Below, in pieces: positions 1 through 5,910 of a DNA stretch of 9,265 bases. Source of the stretch: Clostridiales bacterium UBA3680. GTDB lineage: Bacteria > Bacillota > Clostridia > Lachnospirales > CAG-274. Made by a program: the position numbers and the translations under genes. The stretch covers positions 1 through 9,265 of the forward strand of contig DFJD01000019.1 of assembly GCA_002372875.1 (NCBI GenBank). Reading direction: 5' to 3'. How positions within the stretch are numbered: the stretch's first letter is position 1; each line of letters begins with the position of its first letter. The notes under the pieces are model-generated. The model saw only the letters and a program-made list of their open reading frames with translations. It ran no database searches and was not told the DNA's origin.

Positions 1-51
1 ATTGGTGCTATTTCTTCTGTAATACTTGATAAAATATTAAGGAAGCGCTGA
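1..51 (+). CDS. possible 3' end of a gene entering from the left
   Basis: Frame 1 on the plus strand is open from the window edge and reads IGAISSVILDKILRKR before a TGA at 49-51. The mix of hydrophobic residues and a basic tail would suit the C-terminus of a membrane protein, but 16 residues are too few for recognition. If real, this gene converges on the tautomerase gene, and its last codons and stop lie inside the left inverted repeat of the repeat element. A minus-strand frame is also open over the first 35 bases, so this call is weak. Confidence 0.25.
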   Translation: MGAISSVILDKILRKR

Positions 52-272
52 TTAATTCACTTGAAGCAGATTTGAGATAATGTTTTCGCAGACAAGGAAA
101 AGACCCGATGGCATAGCCAGAAGCTACGTAGCGGCTATTTTGCTATGCAAAATAGTCCGTCCCTACGGGATTTGTAACTTTGCGTGCAAAGTTACAAACA
201 TGAGCTTTGACACAGTATGCGGGAACATTAGCCAAATATGCGAATGATTAATTAATCAGTGGTTCCTTAATA
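35..272 (+). repeat. MITE-like interspersed repeat, full-length copy A
   Basis: This non-coding element is about 230 nt long with imperfect terminal inverted repeats. Positions 35-57 match the reverse complement of 250-272 at 21 of 23 positions, both starting TATTAAGGAA. Copy B lacks the TATTAA part, so the true element may run from GGAAG (41) to TTCC (266), with TTAA or TA as target duplication. The inside is rich in hairpins: CTATTTTGC/GCAAAATAG (135-143/147-155), a 13-bp perfect stem at 171-183/186-198, TCCC/GGGA (160-163/167-170), and GCATAGC (111-117), which can pair with GCTATGC (142-148) as an alternative fold. No ORF of note lies within. The first 102 nt recur at the right end of the window. 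The structure suggests a non-autonomous mobile element or a structured RNA-like repeat; no transposase is present to say which. Confidence 0.8.
171..198. repeat. 13-bp perfect hairpin inside repeat copy A
   Basis: TTTGTAACTTTGC (171-183) is followed by GT and then its exact reverse complement GCAAAGTTACAAA (186-198). The inner pairs would open to give a workable loop. No T run follows on either strand, so it is not a classic intrinsic terminator, although a stem this strong could still stall transcription or protect a 3' end. Downstream of the tautomerase gene no better terminator is visible. Confidence 0.7.
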
Positions 273-494
273 CAATTTTTCTCCGTCAAGTATCTTCATT
301 TTGTCCTTGTTTGGCTCGATCTCCGCCGCACGGACTTTTTCCTCCCAGTCTTCGGGTGCAATCTCCTCCAAAGAAATGCAAAGCGCTTTCTGCGAACAAC
401 CCCACTCTTCCAAAAACACTTGGTTTATCCTCTCGATAACACGTTTCTTCGTTTCCTCATCCTTTGGGTATGCTTTTATTGCTATGTATGGCAT
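267..494 (-). CDS. 4-oxalocrotonate tautomerase family protein
   Basis: This 75-aa protein starts MPYIAIKAYP. Removal of Met leaves an N-terminal proline, the general base of the tautomerase superfamily. The segment LEEIAPEDWEEKV resembles the conserved later part of 4-OT/YdcE-like proteins (from memory, IEEVPPEDWAEKV). Length fits the 60-80 aa small-subunit class, which forms oligomers in the cytoplasm and interconverts enol and keto forms of 2-oxo acids; the substrate here cannot be read from sequence. The ATG at 492-494 has a GAGGT ribosome binding site seven bases upstream. The gene is last in the left operon, 16 nt after the HEAT-like gene. Its TAA stop (267-269) lies in the right inverted repeat of repeat copy A, so the element may have altered the last residues. 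Confidence 0.85.
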   Translation of the reverse strand: MPYIAIKAYPKDEETKKRVIERINQVFLEEWGCSQKALCISLEEIAPEDWEEKVRAAEIEPNKDKMKILDGEKLY

Positions 495-510
495 AATATG
501 ACCTCACTTT

Positions 511-2178
511 CTACTTTCCTGCATGAGATATGTCAAACAACAATTCCTCTGCAAGTTTTTTATTTCTGAATCTATCTTTGTTCTGCTCAATAAATGTTTT
601 AAGTTCCGATGCCTTTTCAGCGGTTATGGCTGCATATGTATTTCTTTTGTATATTCCTTTATTGATAATATCAAGCAGTTTATAGTCACACGGCAATTCC
701 GGGTTAATTTCCACATAAAGATGCAGCAGATATATCATCCTTTCCCACACGGGACTTTTTACAAGCAGATACAAAAAATATTTTCCATTCGGCTTGTCCG
801 AATATTTGTTGTATCCTGCCCATATATCTTCAACTCTGTATTGGATCTTGTTATCCGCTATATTTTTATATGCCGATTTGCAAACAGAAATATCCTTATG
901 ATGCAAAAATTGCCAATATACGTCTGCACCGTCTGTCCCCCAGATTTTACCCAATACTCTCAGTGCCTTTGTTACCGTTGTAGGCTTGTCTGCATTTAAA
1001 AAGCCCGAAATAAAAGGAATATCTTTTTTTTCCCCGTATGTTCCAAGCTCCGAAAGTGCGTTTTCATCCCCTGTTTTTTTCAATTTGTCAAGATAAAAAA
1101 TTCGTGGTTCAAAATCGCTGAACTTTTTAAAAAGAAACACTGCAAAACTGCGTATTTTCGCCGCCTTATCACAAAGAAACTTTTCCGCACCGTTCCACAG
1201 TCCGTTTGTCTTTTCATATTTTTGCAGCACCGCAGTATACCTTACATTTGCACATTTATTGTTCAAGTATTTGTTAAGTTCTTCTTCGGTACAGCCGTAC
1301 TCTTTTAGCATATACACAAGCATTTTTGCTTTTTCCGAACCTGTGTCCTCTTTTTTAATGATATATTTTATAATTTCTTTGCTACACAGCCTGTTTTCCC
1401 TTATCCATTTATAAAACACCGTTCTGACTTTCATCTCCATAACGGTTATATTAAGCAAAACAGTTTCGTCGGTTTCGGCGTTGATGCGTTGGCAGACTGT
1501 CTTTTTTATTTCTTCGGCATCCGCCCCCGACCGCCTTTGTCCGCCACACAAACGGTCTATCATGGGAATATCTTTTACAATATCCCAAATCGAAGAGTTA
1601 TTGATTTTTTCTTTCAGAATATTTACGGCAGTTATTCTTATCTCCCGTACCCAATCGTTTCCCCTTAACGCATAATATCTTAAATATCCGTCGCTTTTTG
1701 CAAGTTCTTTCAGACAATTCTCACGGAAATATCCGTTATAGCTGAATGTGCCCATGCAAAGCACCGCATTGAATTCGCCGTCGGTAAGGTGTTTAAAGGC
1801 ACTGCGTTTTAAGCGTGCCCTATCAAAATCGAGAGTGTAGTACGGTCTCCCGTTAATAATGTATTCTTTCCAAAACTCGGAACATTTGTTCTTATACAAC
1901 ACACCTTGCATATTGTATGCCAAAAAATACTTCGAACCTCTGCACTCCTCCGCAAGCATATACCACTTTTTAACGCTTGATCCACTAAACATTCTTAAAA
2001 ACAGGGCAGCAATTCTTTTTTGCAGTCTTTTCGCCTGTGTGCCGCTGAAAAAAAATACCTCGATAAGATGCTCGCTAACACCGTACGTTCCGTTTTCAAA
2101 TTCGTCTATGATCGAGTCTTCTATAACATCCAAAAATTTTTTCTCTTTTTTTATGTTTATTATTTTATCAAAAATCAT
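511..2178 (-). CDS. HEAT-repeat-like helical protein, 555 aa
   Basis: The product is a long, helical, Lys/Tyr-rich protein with no signal peptide or membrane segment, so probably cytoplasmic. Degenerate HEAT-like helices with the basic-hydrophobic pattern (D-x-x-V-R-x-x-A-V) appear around residues 175-190 (DWVREIRITAVNILKE), 308-320 (CANVRYTAV), 337-353 (AAKIRSFAVFLFKKF), 396-411 and 428-440. Such solenoids usually bind proteins or nucleic acids; no catalytic motif is visible. The N-terminal 160 residues and the C-terminal 100 lack clear repeats and are unrecognised. The ATG at 2176-2178 is preceded by GGAGGG with seven bases of spacing, which fixes the start. It sits between the broken cupin gene (41 nt gap) and the tautomerase gene (16 nt) on the same strand. 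The HEAT assignment is from pattern only. Confidence 0.75.
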   Translation of the reverse strand: MIFDKIINIKKEKKFLDVIEDSIIDEFENGTYGVSEHLIEVFFFSGTQAKRLQKRIAALFLRMFSGSSVKKWYMLAEECRGSKYFLAYNMQGVLYKNKCSEFWKEYIINGRPYYTLDFDRARLKRSAFKHLTDGEFNAVLCMGTFSYNGYFRENCLKELAKSDGYLRYYALRGNDWVREIRITAVNILKEKINNSSIWDIVKDIPMIDRLCGGQRRSGADAEEIKKTVCQRINAETDETVLLNITVMEMKVRTVFYKWIRENRLCSKEIIKYIIKKEDTGSEKAKMLVYMLKEYGCTEEELNKYLNNKCANVRYTAVLQKYEKTNGLWNGAEKFLCDKAAKIRSFAVFLFKKFSDFEPRIFYLDKLKKTGDENALSELGTYGEKKDIPFISGFLNADKPTTVTKALRVLGKIWGTDGADVYWQFLHHKDISVCKSAYKNIADNKIQYRVEDIWAGYNKYSDKPNGKYFLYLLVKSPVWERMIYLLHLYVEINPELPCDYKLLDIINKGIYKRNTYAAITAEKASELKTFIEQNKDRFRNKKLAEELLFDISHAGK

Positions 2179-2219
2179 TCAAAGTCCCTCCGATAAAACT
2201 AAGGAATAGACTCACAGCT

Positions 2220-2556
2220 TCACACCGCACTGTGAAACCAAAAAACTTTCACATCACAGCTATCTTCATCTTTCTTTATAGAGTGCGGAGTACCCGCAGG
2301 TGCGATCATTGCAAGGCCGGGATAGACATCAAATTTCTCATTGCCGAATTTTGCCTTTCCGTGACCCTCAAGCACCAAAAAGCCCTCTTGGTCATTATGC
2401 ACACCGGGCTTTTTGTACTCGGTCTGTCTGTAAAAATGTAAATCCCGCCTCACAGCCCACAACACAGCCGTTTTCCGCCGTAAGTACATCACAGGCGTTC
2501 CCGCCGTTTTTGTTCATTTCTACGATAAGTTTGTTGCTGTCAGAATAATATTTCAT
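2220..2556 (-). pseudogene. small cupin-domain protein, frameshifted
   Basis: The gene starts at the ATG at 2554-2556 (AAAGGAG five bases upstream), giving MKYYSDSNKLIVEMNKNGG and so on, but this frame stops after about 53 codons. The cupin fold continues in the next frame from about 2436 to the TGA at 2220-2222, with HNDQE and PGLAMIAPAGTPH, which fit cupin motifs 1 and 2 (metal-binding His/Glu and final His). The full span is 337 nt, one base more than 112 codons. Removing one T from the five-T run (A run at 2432-2436 on the plus strand) joins the frames as CEAGFTFYRQTEYKKPGVHN, an ordinary 111-aa single-domain cupin. An annotation starting at an internal ATG (2492) would translate about 17 residues from the wrong frame. 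Either a real inactivating or slippage-prone mutation, or a sequencing error in a homopolymer. Role unknown; sugar- or ligand-binding is common in the family. Confidence 0.8.
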
Positions 2557-2574
2557 AAATACTCCTTTCAAAAG

Positions 2575-3126
2575 TCACGTCAGCCAGAATCCCATTGCAG
2601 CATTACAGCTTGCTTTGTCAAACTCTCTCTCTTTCAGCCACGCCACAGGAAAAACAATGGTCTCAATTTTCTTGTCTATAAGTTCAAACCAAAATCCGTT
2701 TTTCTTTTCAAGCAAACCGATACGATAACCTTTAAAATCCGATTCATCATAATCGTTATTCTCAATAAAACCACCTTGTCTCAGCTTTTCGGCTTCATTG
2801 GGGTCAAAAAACCCTATGCCTGCCATCCAACCGTCTTTTCGGCAGGTAAAACATTTTGTCCCCTCATCCGACTCACAATATTCAAATTCTCCGCCCGAAA
2901 ATTGCACTGTATATCTTTTACCGATCTTGATCCTTTTTACATCCAATATTATTTTGTAATTGCCCTCTGCACAGATCTCTCCGATATGTTCTTTATTTTT
3001 ATAGACCCAATAGGGAGCATTAAGATTGTTTTCCTGTACCGAAAAGTCGATTTTTTTATTGCCGTCAAATACCGAGAAAAAACCTATCGGCGTTTCAAGT
3101 TTGCGTATATTATCGGTCAAACACAT
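2575..3126 (-). CDS. uncharacterised protein, 183 aa
   Basis: I do not recognise this family. The protein begins MCLTDNIRKLETPIGFFSV and looks beta-rich and cytoplasmic, with many aromatic and charged residues, five cysteines scattered without an obvious metal motif, and no signal peptide or transmembrane segment. A central stretch DGWMAGIGFFDPNEAEKL (about residues 105-122) and the C-terminal AAMGFWLT are the most distinctive parts. A longer reading from a GTG at 3142-3144 would place the start codon inside the ribosome binding site, so the ATG at 3124-3126 is preferred. It lies 25 nt after the 157-aa gene and 18 nt before the cupin gene, consistent with one transcript. Paired small proteins like these are sometimes immunity proteins of polymorphic toxins, but nothing here proves it. 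Confidence 0.75.
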   Translation of the reverse strand: MCLTDNIRKLETPIGFFSVFDGNKKIDFSVQENNLNAPYWVYKNKEHIGEICAEGNYKIILDVKRIKIGKRYTVQFSGGEFEYCESDEGTKCFTCRKDGWMAGIGFFDPNEAEKLRQGGFIENNDYDESDFKGYRIGLLEKKNGFWFELIDKKIETIVFPVAWLKEREFDKASCNAAMGFWLT

Positions 3127-3135
3127 AACAAAATA

Positions 3136-3142
3136 TCCTCCC
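3136..3142 (-). promoter_or_regulatory. ribosome binding site deciding the 183-aa gene start
   Basis: GGGAGGA on the minus strand lies nine bases before the ATG at 3126. The alternative GTG start at 3144 overlaps this very motif and has no site of its own, so the six extra N-terminal residues it would add are probably not translated. Confidence 0.7.
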
Positions 3143-3151
3143 ACGCCGATT

Positions 3152-3625
3152 TTACAACAGCCTTAGTTCCTCTTTTAAAAATAAGTTGCTGTATTTTTTT
3201 CTGTATTGCTGTACCATAACATTTATTGCTTTTTTAGGTTTTGCATCATCCGCTAACACCAAAGGGATATTATGTACTGCATCACATAATAAATAAAACC
3301 TGTCCTTATCTGTATAATACTCCGTCATTTCACACATAATTTTCAGCAACACCCTGTAAACAGCTTCTTTTTTGATTATCCGAATATTTGCTGTATATTG
3401 ATTTTCAACCGTCACCCAAGAGAGGAATTTGTCGTTTTCGTCATAGTATTCTTTCAATATATTTCTGATATTATTATAATCCAAAGCATTGCTTTCGGCA
3501 GTTTTTTCTATGTATTCCACAATTTTTTGCACAGCGGGTATGTAATGCAAAAAGCGATCGGGATAATTGCGAAAAAATACTATTAAAGCATATATATCAT
3601 GGAAATCATAATTTATAAGATACAT
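3152..3625 (-). CDS. uncharacterised helical protein, 157 aa
   Basis: I cannot name a family with confidence. The protein starts MYLINYDFHDIYALIVFFRN, is rich in Tyr, Ile and Asn, appears almost wholly alpha-helical and has no signal peptide or membrane span. Near the C-terminus FYLLCDAVHNIPLVLAD (about residues 110-126) resembles a motif I associate with small clostridial immunity-like or hypothetical proteins; this is memory and weak. The ATG at 3623-3625 follows GGAGGA with five to six bases of spacing. It is the first substantial gene of the left operon, about 130 nt downstream of the promoter at 3764-3792, with only an 11-codon ORF between. Confidence 0.75.
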   Translation of the reverse strand: MYLINYDFHDIYALIVFFRNYPDRFLHYIPAVQKIVEYIEKTAESNALDYNNIRNILKEYYDENDKFLSWVTVENQYTANIRIIKKEAVYRVLLKIMCEMTEYYTDKDRFYLLCDAVHNIPLVLADDAKPKKAINVMVQQYRKKYSNLFLKEELRLL

Positions 3626-3703
3626 ACCGTTCCTCCGTATTTTTATTCTTGTAAAAATTTATTTACGGAAATATCTTCTTTTCAAATTTTCCGTTCTTCT
3701 CCG

Positions 3704-3739
3704 TTATACTGTCACAATATATTCGTTGTACTTCGGCAT
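3704..3739 (-). CDS. 11-codon leader ORF or broken small gene
   Basis: About 18 nt downstream of the predicted transcription start is AAGGGG, then five bases, then ATG and an ORF reading MPKYNEYIVTV with a TAA at 3704-3706. This is the first translatable ORF on the left-operon transcript. In a neighbouring frame the sequence continues ITEKNGKFEKKIFP and stops at 3663-3665, so a one-base loss could have broken a 25-residue protein into two frames. It could be a leader peptide, a genuine short protein, a degraded gene or chance. No attenuator hairpin or repeated regulatory codon is obvious after it. Confidence 0.35.
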   Translation of the reverse strand: MPKYNEYIVTV

Positions 3740-3763
3740 ATATTCCCCTTCGTTTCTACTTTT

Positions 3764-3792
3764 ATTATAATATATACTGAATATTTCGACAA
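3764..3792 (-). promoter_or_regulatory. sigma-A-type promoter of the left operon
   Basis: On the minus strand TTGTCG (3787-3792) and a perfect TATAAT (3764-3769) are separated by exactly 17 bases. The predicted start is near 3757, before the 11-codon ORF and the 157-aa gene. The -35 box sits within about 10 bases of the repeat remnant at 3800, so the remnant forms the upstream flank of the promoter. Confidence 0.65.
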
Positions 3793-3799
3793 TATTTAG

Positions 3800-3838
3800 A
3801 GAAGCACCGATTAACCAAATATGCGAATTATTCCCTAA
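3800..3838 (+). repeat. internally deleted remnant C of the interspersed repeat
   Basis: GAAGCACCGATTAA (3801-3814) matches the left end of copy A (42-55) with two changes. CCAAATATGCGAAT (3815-3828) exactly matches positions 232-245 of copy A, near its right end. The following TTCCCTAA resembles the terminal TTCCTTAA. About 176 bases of the interior are missing, and the junction lies at ATTA, which occurs at both break points in copy A (51-54 and 227-230). The inner part of the right inverted repeat is also gone. It lies between the terminator of the right operon and the promoter of the left operon. Confidence 0.65.
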
Positions 3839-3870
3839 AAAAACAGAGCCGATTAAGGCTCCGTTTTTCT
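3837..3870 (-). terminator. rho-independent terminator of the murT-gatD operon
   Basis: ACAGAGCC (3843-3850) and GGCTCCGT (3857-3864) form an 8-bp stem, with one G-U wobble in the minus-strand RNA, around the loop GATTAA. The stem is flanked by A and T runs that extend it and provide a U tail on the minus-strand transcript (and on the plus strand too). It lies about 40 nt beyond the sialidase-like gene stop and separates the two operons. Confidence 0.85.
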
Positions 3871-3906
3871 TCTTAAGAGATAAAAATCAATACGTAATAC
3901 CCTTTT

Positions 3907-5136
3907 TTATTGCCCAAGGCTTTCTTCGGGAACTATTGTTATTTCTGCCGCTTCCTTGTTGGTGGCATATCCTACATACAGTTTACCGTTATAAACAAGG
4001 CTTTTCGCATAGTGAAATCCTTTTCTTTTGGCCTTTCCCTCGTATACAAGTTCGGGGTCGCTTTCGTTGCTTCTTAAAAGATATGCTCTGTCAAAAAGCT
4101 TACCATCTTTTGAAAGTAAGAGCACAAGAGGACTTCTTAGCTTATTGTCAACAGGACAGCCTGCCATAAAAGCAGTTCCGTCGGAAAGGTTGCCCGCACT
4201 CTGCTTCGTTCTTGCATCGGGTGTTTGTGTAGGCGTAACCTCACTCCAAGTTTGTCCGTTGTCTTTGCTTACAGAGACAAGCTTTGTATAGGAGCTGTTC
4301 TGGTCTCTAAAGATCATGACCGTTGCTCCGTCCTCTCTTACAAAAATGCTCGGTTCCATTTCAACGGAGGTGTCGCCTTTTACGGTAGGTGTAAATTCAC
4401 CCTTTTTCCATCCCGTAACGCCCGATTTGTCATCGGTATATATAGGACATATTACAAGCCCGTCTTGAAAATGTGCGGCATTTATTATTCTGCCGTTTTC
4501 AAGCAAATGGGGATCCTGTTCAAATATTCCGTTTAACGGAGTGCCGTCATCCATTTTTACTTCTTCTAAGTCAGACCAGTTTTCTCCGTCTTCACTTTGT
4601 GTAAAGTAAGTAAAGCCGCCTCTAGGTGTCATATCAAAGGGCCAGTAGTTGATATACGCAACCAGACTGTTTTCGGCCGCATACCAACCGCCCGATGAGC
4701 AGTAGCCTTCCGAAGTATTTTCTGCAAGCACTTTCGGCTCACTCCATGTTTTTCCCTCGTCATCGCTTACAGCATAACAAACATGGGTATCTTCGGCATC
4801 TTCATCGGTATGAGAGCTTTGCCACTGACAATAAAGCTTTCCTTTATATGCCGCAAGGCACACTCCGTTACAGTAGTGGTCGCCATCCGCTTCAGCCTTC
4901 CATACAGTCACAGTTTCCGCATTCTTTGGATATTCCGTGCCGAGGGTATCTTTGTTGCTTTGGTCAAGCAAACCGCTTTTTACGGAGATAACACCGTTCT
5001 CCCTTATATCATTTGTAAAGCTTGTAAGGGAAGTGCTTATACTTCCGCCCGGTAAAGAAAAGTCCCCTGCATATACATTTCCCGAGCAAAAAAGCATAAT
5101 CGTAACAAGAGAGCCGATAATTGTTTTGTTTTTCAT
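3907..5136 (-). CDS. secreted sialidase-like BNR-repeat protein
   Basis: The 409-aa product has an N-terminal signal peptide (MKNKTIIGSLVTIMLFCSGN, likely cleaved after VYA at residue 23); the Cys at 17 does not fit a lipobox. It then shows Asp-box motifs of the six-bladed sialidase propeller: SDDEGKTW (124-131), a shortened SEDGENW (181-187), SKDNGQTW (290-297) and a degenerate SKDGKLF (342-348). The later part, MEPSIFVREDG, TPDARTKQSAG, RSPLVLLLSKDG and KLYVGYATNKE, fits the BNR_2/exo-alpha-sialidase-like group. I see no N-terminal FRIP arginine motif of classical GH33 enzymes, so sialic acid cleavage is unproven; another glycan or only binding is possible. No LPXTG, SLH or dockerin domain follows, so it is probably released. 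The ATG at 5134-5136 has AGGAGAT upstream overlapping the gatD stop; a longer reading to 5181 adds 15 residues before the signal peptide and is unlikely. Last gene of the operon, before a terminator. Confidence 0.8.
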   Translation of the reverse strand: MKNKTIIGSLVTIMLFCSGNVYAGDFSLPGGSISTSLTSFTNDIRENGVISVKSGLLDQSNKDTLGTEYPKNAETVTVWKAEADGDHYCNGVCLAAYKGKLYCQWQSSHTDEDAEDTHVCYAVSDDEGKTWSEPKVLAENTSEGYCSSGGWYAAENSLVAYINYWPFDMTPRGGFTYFTQSEDGENWSDLEEVKMDDGTPLNGIFEQDPHLLENGRIINAAHFQDGLVICPIYTDDKSGVTGWKKGEFTPTVKGDTSVEMEPSIFVREDGATVMIFRDQNSSYTKLVSVSKDNGQTWSEVTPTQTPDARTKQSAGNLSDGTAFMAGCPVDNKLRSPLVLLLSKDGKLFDRAYLLRSNESDPELVYEGKAKRKGFHYAKSLVYNGKLYVGYATNKEAAEITIVPEESLGQ

Positions 5137-5146
5137 GTTGTATCTC

Positions 5147-5899
5147 CTATTGCTCGTATTTTTTGAAATTATTGAAAGCATGTGCTTCTTTTTCTATGGC
5201 ATCGTCAAGGGTTTTAAAGCTTTTATCGAAAATGCTGATATCGTATTTATTCTTCATTGCAAGGTCAAGAAGGTAATCGCAAAATTCATAATTTCTGGGA
5301 AGTATGGGACCGTGAGCATAGGTACCGAAACAGTTTTTATCCCTTACACCCTCGGAACCGTCTTTGGCATTATTTCCGAAGCCGAATATCATTCTGCCCA
5401 TTTCCTTTGCGCCCTCTTTTAAATATGTCCTGCCTTGGTGATTTTCAAAGCCGATTATTTTCATAGCTTTATTTTCGGTGTTAAACGAAAAGCAGTAGTT
5501 ACCTATCAGTCTGCCCTTTCCTTCCTTTGTGTATACGGGTAGGCAGTTTGCTCCGTTAAATCTTTCACCCTTAAGATTTTCATAGTATTCTCCAAGAAGC
5601 TGATAACCTGCACATATTGCAAGAAGCACCTTGTTTTGTTCCTTCAGTTGTTTAAACTGTTCGCAAAAATCATCATTTATGATGTCGAGAAATATTTTCT
5701 GCTCGGTGAACTGTCCTCCGCCCATAAAGAATATATCGTAGTCTTTCTGTTCAAATTTATCTCCGACGCATATTTCCGTGACCTCGGCATTTATACCTCT
5801 CCAACGAAGTCTGTTGGTAAGAGCGAGAATGTTTCCCTTATCACCGTAAAGAGAAAGTATATCGGGATATAAATAGCATATATTTATTTTTTTATCCAT
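5147..5899 (-). CDS. gatD: lipid II isoglutaminyl synthase, glutaminase subunit GatD
   Basis: This 250-aa protein is a CobB/CobQ-like class I glutamine amidotransferase. It hydrolyses glutamine and passes ammonia to MurT, which amidates the alpha-carboxyl of D-Glu in the lipid II stem peptide at the cytoplasmic membrane face. The sequence shows the GatD start (ICYLYPDILSLYGDKGNILAL), the nucleophile Cys96 in AICAGYQLLG, Arg130 in GRLIGN, which matches the glutamine-binding Arg of S. aureus GatD, FENHQGRT (151-158) and the catalytic His196 in YAHGPILPRN. Length fits the family (about 245 aa). The ATG at 5897-5899 follows GGAGGAG. It begins 11 nt after murT and its stop overlaps the ribosome binding site of the next gene, so the three are almost certainly co-transcribed. 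Confidence 0.95.
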   Translation of the reverse strand: MDKKINICYLYPDILSLYGDKGNILALTNRLRWRGINAEVTEICVGDKFEQKDYDIFFMGGGQFTEQKIFLDIINDDFCEQFKQLKEQNKVLLAICAGYQLLGEYYENLKGERFNGANCLPVYTKEGKGRLIGNYCFSFNTENKAMKIIGFENHQGRTYLKEGAKEMGRMIFGFGNNAKDGSEGVRDKNCFGTYAHGPILPRNYEFCDYLLDLAMKNKYDISIFDKSFKTLDDAIEKEAHAFNNFKKYEQ

Positions 5900-5910
5900 T
5901 TTTCTCCTCC

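Noticed and set aside
171..198. Classic rho-independent terminator for the left operon
   Set aside because: The stem is strong, but no U run follows in the minus-strand transcript; kept only as a hairpin of the repeat.
35..272. CRISPR array or tRNA-like gene in the hairpin-rich repeat
   Set aside because: There are no regularly spaced short direct repeats with unique spacers, and no cloverleaf or T-arm consensus; hairpins have tiny loops and the unit is bounded by inverted repeats.
523..999. Plus-strand ORF of 158 codons opposite the HEAT-like gene
   Set aside because: Cys/Phe/Ile-rich translation typical of an antisense shadow; the minus-strand gene has a strong ribosome binding site and full-length coding signal.
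5137..5181. Longer N-terminus for the sialidase-like protein
   Set aside because: It would overlap the gatD end and put 15 polar residues before the signal peptide; the internal ATG at 5136 has AGGAGAT at proper spacing.
4937..5422. Plus-strand ORF of 161 codons opposite gatD and the sialidase-like gene
   Set aside because: It crosses the junction of two recognised minus-strand genes, has no family resemblance and no ribosome binding site; antisense shadow.
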